NCBI GenBank assembly: GCA_937120965.1
Contig: CAKZKA010000306.1
Span: 1 to 39,646 of the forward strand
Reading direction: 5' to 3'
From: an uncultured Chloroflexota bacterium
Lineage (GTDB): Bacteria; Chloroflexota; Chloroflexia; Chloroflexales; Chloroflexaceae
DNA: 39,646 nucleotides
In this document: piece after piece, positions 34,910 through 39,646 of the stretch
Position numbering within the stretch: the first letter of the stretch is position 1
Layout of the letters: each line of letters starts with the position of its first letter
Notes under the pieces: generated by a model
What the model was told of the DNA's origin: nothing
Databases searched by the model: none
What the model saw: only the letters and a program-made list of their open reading frames with translations
Translations under genes and position numbers: made by a program

Positions 34910-36109
34910 CTACGCTTTCGCTCCAATCAGCGCCATCCGGGTTGGCATCCCGCCTACTCGCAGACTGCGGGTCGTTTTACCCGACTCCCAGTTGACCTCT
35001 AAAACCAGACCTCGATGCGGCAAGCTTACATAGGCGTAGCTGCCACGGACAACGATGGCCGGCATGATTGCGCCACTCACGTCTTCGTCCATTGTGGGCA
35101 ACCAGGGGCCGAGCCTGATACTGCGCACAAGTTCGCCCTGTTTTCCGTCGCGCACTTCCAGCACGCCGTTCTGTAGGAGGACGAGGACAAACTTATCGTC
35201 CTCAGTCGTGCTGTGCGCCATCAAGGTGCTACCAAGGGGGACGGCGGTCAGCTCCATTCCCATCGGGTCGAGGCGCTGCAGGTTAACCACGCCTTCCGAG
35301 GCGCCGAAAAATCCATCGGCTGTTTCAATAAACGTGCCGATGCGTTCTGAGGCAGGATAAGGGATGCGCGTTTTAATTTGCCGATCTTCGATTACCAGCA
35401 CATCCTGAGCGCAGGCAAAAAAGGCGCGTCCGGTTTCGTCGTCATACGTCAATCCGTGGAAGCGTGGACACGGATAACGCACAAGTTCCTTACCCTCTTG
35501 ATTGAGCAGGCGAACAGCTTCTGTGCGTAATCCGCCAACCCAAACACTATCGTCCATCGGCAAGAAATCGTAGTGATCCGGCGCGCCCAGGTTGAGCGTC
35601 TCGGTAGTAAATGCCGATCGTGGATCGAGCGCCTGCACCTCAAAACGATGGACCTTTCCGTCTGCCTCGGAGCACAGGAAAAGCCTGCCCCACATCTCAT
35701 CCAGATGACCGCCGTGCACGCCTCCAATTGCTTTGCCTAGTAGAAGCGTCTTTGCGATATACGGGCGATGGAAGCCGTCCTGCTCTACACCGCTCGCGAT
35801 AACGCTGACGTGCTGGCGATCGACATCACGGCCTCGAATGGCCAGGATATAGGCGTGGTCCGGCGACGCGGCCAGAGTCATCGTCCTGGGCGGAACATCA
35901 AGTCGGGAGACCACTTGCCCATCGGGCAGATCAACTGCCACAATCTCACTGGCGGCATTGTCGGCTATAAAGAGACGCGCTTCAGCCGTCCATACCTCAG
36001 TCCACTCGGGGGCAGGGCCATGCGCTAGAACAAGACTTCGCCCCGCGATCAGCACCGCTATTGCCAGGCCGATAACGCCTAGCACACGGACGAACGCCTT
36101 GGATTGCAT
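34910..36109 (-). CDS. Exported beta-propeller-like protein
   Basis: 399 residues; start ATG 36109 with ribosome site AAGGAGAGG. Residues 1-30 form a signal peptide (VLGVIGLAIAVLIAGRSLVLAHG). The mature part has repeated short beta-strand blades: EARLFIADNAASEIVAVDLP, DHAYILAIRGRDVDRQHVSV, GRLFLCSEADGKVHRFEVQ, DDSVWVGGLRTEAVRLLNQE, YAYVSLPHRGLVLEVNWESG. His-containing spots (GGVHGGHLDEMWG, APDHYDFLP, RFHGLTYDDETGRAFFACAQ) recall periplasmic metallochaperones such as AztD, but that is only a suggestion. No transporter is adjacent on this strand. Base composition is slightly lower in GC than neighbours, so acquisition is possible. Confidence 0.7.
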   Translation of the reverse strand: MQSKAFVRVLGVIGLAIAVLIAGRSLVLAHGPAPEWTEVWTAEARLFIADNAASEIVAVDLPDGQVVSRLDVPPRTMTLAASPDHAYILAIRGRDVDRQHVSVIASGVEQDGFHRPYIAKTLLLGKAIGGVHGGHLDEMWGRLFLCSEADGKVHRFEVQALDPRSAFTTETLNLGAPDHYDFLPMDDSVWVGGLRTEAVRLLNQEGKELVRYPCPRFHGLTYDDETGRAFFACAQDVLVIEDRQIKTRIPYPASERIGTFIETADGFFGASEGVVNLQRLDPMGMELTAVPLGSTLMAHSTTEDDKFVLVLLQNGVLEVRDGKQGELVRSIRLGPWLPTMDEDVSGAIMPAIVVRGSYAYVSLPHRGLVLEVNWESGKTTRSLRVGGMPTRMALIGAKA

Positions 36110-36403
36110 TGTCGACCTCTCCTTCCTATCCTGAATAAGCGTTGCACTCGACAAGTAAGCGTATGCGAACCTGGTAATAGATAGGCTTTCAAAAGGAACA
36201 AGCGTTGTTTCTGGAAGGGCGCAGCCCTCCCAAACCCTGGAGCGGGAGCGATTCGGCAAGTTCACCGCAGGTGGAGAAACCAGATTTCGCCATCTTTCAT
36301 GTCCAGACAACTTGACGGATGCACGGATAAGTGACGGCGTTTTGACAAGGCTCTGTCTCGTCAGCCACGCCAGGCCGGCGAATGGTCGTCGTGCTTGCAA
36401 TAC

Positions 36404-36440
36404 TTGACAATGTAAATCAAATGATAGATTATTTCATTTG
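36404..36440. promoter_or_regulatory. TTGACA box with AT-rich inverted repeat
   Basis: TTGACA at 36404-36409 is followed by CAAATGA (36418-36424) and TCATTTG (36434-36440), inverted around nine bases. This looks like a promoter with an operator-type site; the gene it would serve is unclear. Confidence 0.4.
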
Positions 36441-36559
36441 CCAAGCCTAGCAAGGGTCGCCTGGAGGATCAAGTTCAATAGCGTACACACAAGGTTAAGG
36501 AAGTATAATCGTCGACCGATCCGAATTGAATCTCTTGAATATGCGCGAAGAGAAATGGC

Positions 36560-36587
36560 GAAAGAGGCGCAGCGCTGCGCCTCTTTC
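36560..36587. terminator. Perfect 28-bp palindrome, related to the one at 10249
   Basis: GAAAGAGGCGCAGC is followed by its exact complement, ending CTCTTTC. The core GAGGCGCAGCGCTGCGCCTC differs from the 10249 palindrome at one base per arm. With TATAAT at 36504-36509 it would bound a short transcript of about 75 bases. Confidence 0.5.
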
Positions 36588-36797
36588 AGTTCTCCTGACC
36601 CCTCCCCCGGACCTTAGGAAAGAATAGAGCATTTGAGCTATCTGTGCCACTGCCCCGAGAGTACTCCGCGCCGAAGCGCATCTGGGCGCTTCGCGCGATA
36701 ATCTGCAATCCAGGATCTCTAATCTGAAACAGGCATCGAATGCTGGTTCCACTGCCGTCACATCGCGTTGCTATTATGCAGCGGAGTTGATGGCTTG

Positions 36798-37313
36798 ATG
36801 TTCGCCCTCGACGGCCACCCCTGGCGGGTGATCGCCCGCGCCACACGTGGCGACGAGCACCCCTGGGCCGGCGCGGCAAGCTACGAGGAGCTGGCCGCGC
36901 TCCTGCTCGAACGCCCGGGCAGTTTGCCCTCGCGCTGGGATCTGAGCTTCAGCTCCCCCGTCACCTTCCGGCGGCGGGGGATGAACATGCCATTGCCGCT
37001 CCCGGAACTGGTCTTCGGGAGCCTGCTCGACAAATGGAACGCCTTCGCGCCCCTGGCGCTCCCCGATGAAGCGCGTCGCTACGCCGAAGAATGCCTGGCC
37101 ATCAGCCGCTACGACCTGCGAACCGTCGCCAGCCCGACCAGCGGCGGCGCATTGCAGATCGGCGCGGTGGGGCGGTGCAGCTACATCGCCACCACCGGCG
37201 ATCGCTACTGGCGGGCAGTCGTCACCACCCTGGCGCGGCTGGCCTTCTACAGCGGGGTGGGCGCGGGCGCCACACGCGGCTTTGGCCAGGCCCGGCTGAT
37301 CGAACCGCGCTAA
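36798..37313 (+). pseudogene. cas6: Cas6 endoribonuclease, N-terminus missing
   Basis: The reading frame gives about 171 residues (TTG 36768 would add ten). It is the C-terminal two-thirds of a Cas6/RAMP protein: WDLSFSSPVTFRRRGMNMPL, PELVFGSLLDKWNAFAP, RYAEECLAISRYDLRTVAS, and the glycine-rich end FYSGVGAGATRGFGQARLI that contacts the crRNA repeat. Cas6 proteins usually have about 240-270 residues; the N-terminal ferredoxin-like domain, where a catalytic His often lies, is absent, and upstream DNA does not encode it in any obvious frame. It would process CRISPR transcripts if whole. cas1 starts 62 bases later. Confidence 0.78.
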
Positions 37314-37375
37314 CGGCTCGCCCGGAAGGGATGCGCAGGATACTCGCTTCGTCATACTCGCCACGCACCACCACC

Positions 37376-38395
37376 ATGGCAACCCTCTACCTCATCGAAC
37401 AGGGCGCAATGCTCCACTGCGACGGCAAACGACTCGAAGTTCGTCGCGAAGGTGAGGTCATCGGCAGCGCGCCCCTGGTAAAGATCCACGACATCGTCGT
37501 CTTCGGCAACATCGGCCTGAGCACCCCGGCGATCAAACGCCTGCTCGAACGCAACATTGACGTTGTGTTCCTGACCCTCGACGGCCACTACCACGGGCGG
37601 CTGGTGGGCGAAATGAGCGCCCACGTCGCCCTGCGGCAGGCCCAGTACGCCCGCACCGGCGACGCCGAGAGGAGCCTCCGGCAAGCCCGGCAGATCGTCG
37701 AAGGCAAACTACGCAACCAGCGCGCGGTCCTCCAGCGTTTCAACCGGAACCGCGCCTCTGCTCCCGACGAACTTACAACCATCATTGATGAAACCGAACG
37801 CAACCTGCGCCGCGTCAGCCGCACCACGCGGCTGCACGCCCTGCTGGGCCTCGAAGGCAGCGCCACCGCGCGCTACTTCAGCGGCGTGCGCGCCCTCATC
37901 GGCCCCGAATGGCGTTTCAACAGCCGCCAGCGTCGTCCGCCGCCCGATCCGGTGAACGTACTCCTCTCACTGGGCTACACCCTGCTGGCCCACAAAGCCC
38001 TCGGCGCGGTGCAGGCCGCCGGGTTCGACCCCTACCTCGGCATCCTGCACCAGTACGCCTACAAACACCCATCGCTGGCGCTCGACCTGATGGAAGAGTT
38101 CCGGCCCATCCTGGTCGACTCACTGGTCATCCGCCTGTGCAACGACGGGCGGATCACCCTCGACGACTTCACCCCGGGCGACGAAGCGCGCCCGGTGGTC
38201 CTGAGCGATGACGGCATGCGCCGCTTCCTGGCCGCCTTCGAGGAACGCATGCGCACCGAAGCCACCCATCCCGAAGGCAGCGACAGCGGACCGGGGAAGG
38301 TCAGCTACCTGCGCTGTCTGGAACTCCAGGCGCGCCGGCTTGCGCGGGTCGTGCGCGGCGAGACCGACCTCTACGAACCCTTCAGCGCGCGCTGA
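37376..38395 (+). CDS. cas1: CRISPR-associated endonuclease Cas1
   Basis: 339 residues, the metal-dependent integrase that inserts new spacers together with Cas2. N-terminal beta domain: MATLYLIEQGAMLHCDGKRL, VVFGNIGLSTPAIKRLLERN. The C-terminal helical domain has the metal-binding residues: Glu in LLGLEGSATARYF (about 161), His in GILHQYAYKHPSLALDL (about 226) and Glu/Asp in DLMEEFRPILVDSLV. Full length for type I-B/III-associated Cas1. ATG 37376 begins the conserved domain; an in-frame ATG at 37331 would add 15 residues. No strong ribosome site. Confidence 0.96.
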   Translation: MATLYLIEQGAMLHCDGKRLEVRREGEVIGSAPLVKIHDIVVFGNIGLSTPAIKRLLERNIDVVFLTLDGHYHGRLVGEMSAHVALRQAQYARTGDAERSLRQARQIVEGKLRNQRAVLQRFNRNRASAPDELTTIIDETERNLRRVSRTTRLHALLGLEGSATARYFSGVRALIGPEWRFNSRQRRPPPDPVNVLLSLGYTLLAHKALGAVQAAGFDPYLGILHQYAYKHPSLALDLMEEFRPILVDSLVIRLCNDGRITLDDFTPGDEARPVVLSDDGMRRFLAAFEERMRTEATHPEGSDSGPGKVSYLRCLELQARRLARVVRGETDLYEPFSAR

Positions 38396-38429
38396 GCGGC
38401 GCACCGGCGCCTTCGGTGAACCGCCGATA

Positions 38430-38503
38430 TAAAGATGGCCCGCCCGCGGGAGGGTTTGGGAGGGCGCAGCCCTCCCGGGAACAAACATTCTGGCGTTGCG
38501 CGC
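38430..38503. repeat. Type B module between cas1 and cas2
   Basis: CCCGCCCGCGGGAGGGTTTG, hairpin GGGAGGGCGCAGCCCTCCC and ACATTCTGGCGTTGCGCG are a type B module lacking the final palindrome. It separates two genes that are usually adjacent or overlapping. Confidence 0.8.
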
Positions 38504-38582
38504 CCCGCGAATGCCGCCTGACACAAACACGCTTAACCGCAATCCATTCGCGTCTGTTACCCCCATCACCGGAGCGCCAGCC

Positions 38583-38864
38583 ATGCTCTACCTGATCAGC
38601 TACGACATCAGCATAGACAAGCGTCGGACAACCATCGCCAGACTCCTGGAAGGCTTTGGCCAGCGCGTGCTCGAAAGCGTCTTCGAATGCGACCTCGATC
38701 AGCGCGAGTATGCCACTTTACGCAAGAAACTCAACCGGCGAGTACGTCCGGAAGAAGGGGATCGACTGCGCATCTACCAGCTCTGCGCCACGTGCCACGG
38801 GCGGGTCGAAGTCATCGGCGAAGGCCCGGCGGTGGAACGCAGCCCCACCGTCATTATTATCTGA
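38583..38864 (+). CDS. cas2: CRISPR-associated protein Cas2
   Basis: 93 residues. A ferredoxin-fold protein that forms the Cas1-Cas2 integration complex: MLYLISYDISIDKRRTTIAR has the conserved D in the first strand (YDI), GFGQRVLESVFECDLDQREY the second strand, and DRLRIYQLCATCHGRVEVIG the last. Complete. Distance from cas1 is 187 bases, enlarged by a type B module. The TGA stop (38862-38864) is inside the tag CTGATGCGAACACAGCCC of the next module. Confidence 0.95.
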   Translation: MLYLISYDISIDKRRTTIARLLEGFGQRVLESVFECDLDQREYATLRKKLNRRVRPEEGDRLRIYQLCATCHGRVEVIGEGPAVERSPTVIII

Positions 38865-39060
38865 TGCGAACACAGCCCGCGCGCGGGAGGGTCTGGTCAT
38901 AGCGGCGCGGCGCCGCCGCGCCGCCACGCCCTCCCAGGAATGATTATTTTCATTCCGGCGTTGTGCGGCGCAGCCGCATGGATGACTGAGGTGAACATAG
39001 GCGGCCCGCGGGAGGGTTGGGGAGGACGACGCCCTCCCGGGAACAAGACTTTTCATTAAC
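38861..39060. repeat. Two modules between cas2 and the CRISPR leader
   Basis: Tags at 38861 and 38986. The first copy carries a GC palindrome GCGGCGCGGCGCCGCCGCGC in place of the GGGAGGGC hairpin (as at 1618 and 34550), then the TTTTCATTCCGGCGTTGTGC and GCGGCGCAGCCGCATGGATG end. The second has GGAGGGTTGGGGAGGACGAC. Confidence 0.82.
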
Positions 39061-39263
39061 CGTCATCTAGCCCCTTGACAACCCGCGGCGTAGCCGCTAA
39101 GCTAAGGATCGAAAGCCAATGCCGCGCAACCGCATCAGAAAGGCCAGAACCCCGTGGCTGCCGCCACCCGCGCGCCCCGGCCAGCGCCTCGAAACCGGAA
39201 TTATACCGCCCACCGCGCAAACAGCGCGCCCTGAGGCTTCAGGAACCCTGAGGTAGAGACGGG
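39061..39263 (+). promoter_or_regulatory. Candidate CRISPR leader
   Basis: The ~200 bases directly before the first repeat. TTGACA (39075-39080) with TAAGCT (39098-39103) after 17 bases is a possible promoter towards the array. A short imperfect repeat CTTCAGGAACCCTGAGG lies just before the array. A minus-strand TATAAT is at 39200-39205. Leader orientation (same direction as cas genes) is inferred from cas1-cas2 being upstream. Confidence 0.45.
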
Positions 39264-39523
39264 CTCAGAAACACCAGAATCCCCGCGAAGGGATTTCAAC
39301 CATGACGCCTGAGCTCATCGCGGCCCTCACCACGCTCAGAAACACTAGAATCCCCGCGAAGTGATTTCAACCTTTTTGTTTTGTCGATTCGAGCCCTGGT
39401 AGCATTACCTCAGAAACACCAGAATCCCCGCGAAGGGATTTCAACCCTTGCGCGCATTCTCGGTCAGTATGTCGGAAACAGCGAACCTCAGAAACACCAG
39501 AATCCCCGCGAAGGGATTTCAAC
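39264..39523 (+). CRISPR. CRISPR array, four 37-bp repeats and three whole spacers
   Basis: Repeats at 39264-39300, 39335-39371, 39409-39445 and 39487-39523; consensus starts CTCAGAAACACCAGAATCCC and ends CGCGAAGGGATTTCAAC. Spacers are 34, 37 and 41 bases. Repeat 2 has two changes (C to T at base 12, G to T at base 28). The repeat contains an ATCCC/GGGAT stem and ends in the 8-base tail ATTTCAAC, so in this direction Cas6-type cleavage after the stem would leave an ATTTCAAC handle. A fourth spacer-like segment (39524-39566) is followed by CTCAGA, the first bases of another repeat, where the array is broken. Confidence 0.95.
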
Positions 39524-39566
39524 GGAGAGGTGCGAGAGGCGAGCATAAGATGCGCGGATATGCGAC

Positions 39567-39646
39567 CTCAGAGCGTGTCCAATATTCCAAGTATCACGGG
39601 TAAGCCATTCGCAAGAAGCGCCATTTAGCCCGTTGTGATGCGACAA
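39567..39646 (-). mobile_element. Left end of a probable insertion sequence in the CRISPR array
   Basis: After CTCAGA the repeat is lost and GAGCGTGTCCAATATTCC begins, a form typical of IS terminal repeats. On the minus strand an open frame entering from the right ends RAKWRFLRMAYP then TGA (stop at 39595-39597), plausibly a transposase C-terminus close to the terminal repeat. Only about 75 bases are in the window, so family cannot be named. Confidence 0.5.

Larger units (their letters stand above)
36110..36797. other. Intergenic region between the propeller gene and cas6 remnant
   Basis: Nearly 690 bases without a supported gene. It holds a partial type B hairpin near 36217-36235, degenerate type A sequence near 36262-36292, an AT-rich inverted repeat (36404-36440), TATAAT at 36504-36509 and a perfect palindrome (36560-36587). 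36600-36770 reads open in one frame just before cas6, but the translation does not resemble a Cas6 N-terminus. Confidence 0.6.

Overview
The window is GC-rich (the AT-rich stretches are short) chromosomal DNA, most likely from a filamentous anoxygenic phototroph relative in the phylum Chloroflexota (order Chloroflexales, Roseiflexus/Chloroflexus type). That placement is inference from overall protein style (bifunctional-nuclease domain protein, Ala/Pro/Thr-rich lipoproteins, DUF853 ATPase, family 5 binding protein of a distinctive type); no rRNA or other decisive marker is present. The genes are mostly housekeeping or metabolic, and the stretches between them are densely colonised by short dispersed repeats.

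Layout. 1-9.9 kb: a CcrM-like adenine methyltransferase, a small unknown protein, a HerA-like ATPase, a fused GlcD-type FAD oxidase, a SpoU/TrmH rRNA methyltransferase, an amine-oxidase-like flavoprotein and a BFN-domain protein. 10.0-10.9 kb: nested MITE-like elements, a cluster of three perfect DnaA boxes (a candidate replication origin or DnaA-binding locus) and the SRP RNA gene with promoter and terminator. 10.9-14.1 kb: cytidine deaminase coupled to a CorC/HlyC-type CBS protein, PRPP synthetase and tRNA-Gln(UUG). 14.4-22.2 kb: a membrane protein of unknown function, a YedK/HMCES-type peptidase, a helical protein, a family 2 glycosyltransferase, a lipoprotein, a large GT39-like membrane protein and a strikingly acidic small protein. 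22.5-29.3 kb: acyl-CoA dehydrogenase, CocE/NonD hydrolase, ruvA, proS and fabZ. 29.7-34.2 kb: a peptide/nickel-type ABC importer (binding protein and two permeases, no ATPase in view). 34.9-36.1 kb: an exported beta-propeller-like protein. 36.8-39.6 kb: a 5'-truncated cas6, cas1, cas2, a leader and a short CRISPR array interrupted at the right edge by what looks like an insertion sequence.

Three things stand out. First, the substrate-binding protein at 29738-31519 appears to be circularly permuted: the segment that is N-terminal in ordinary family 5 binding proteins sits at its C-terminus. Second, a family of palindromic intergenic modules begins with the tag CTGAGGTGAACATA, and in several unrelated genes (dppB-like permease, cas2, YedK-like, acidic protein) the TGA inside that tag is the gene's stop codon, while others abut a stop directly. 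Third, two other short elements can be delimited precisely: a 102-bp element flanked by 3-bp TNA duplications, one copy of which is inserted inside a copy of a second element; and that second element, which has 10-bp inverted ends and, in one copy, a 10-bp target duplication.

In functional terms the window mixes DNA maintenance (methyltransferase, HerA-like ATPase, RuvA, HMCES, DnaA-box cluster), nucleotide and lipid metabolism (prs, cdd, fabZ, acyl-CoA dehydrogenase), envelope and transport proteins, and a degraded CRISPR locus reduced to adaptation genes plus a remnant of the processing nuclease.
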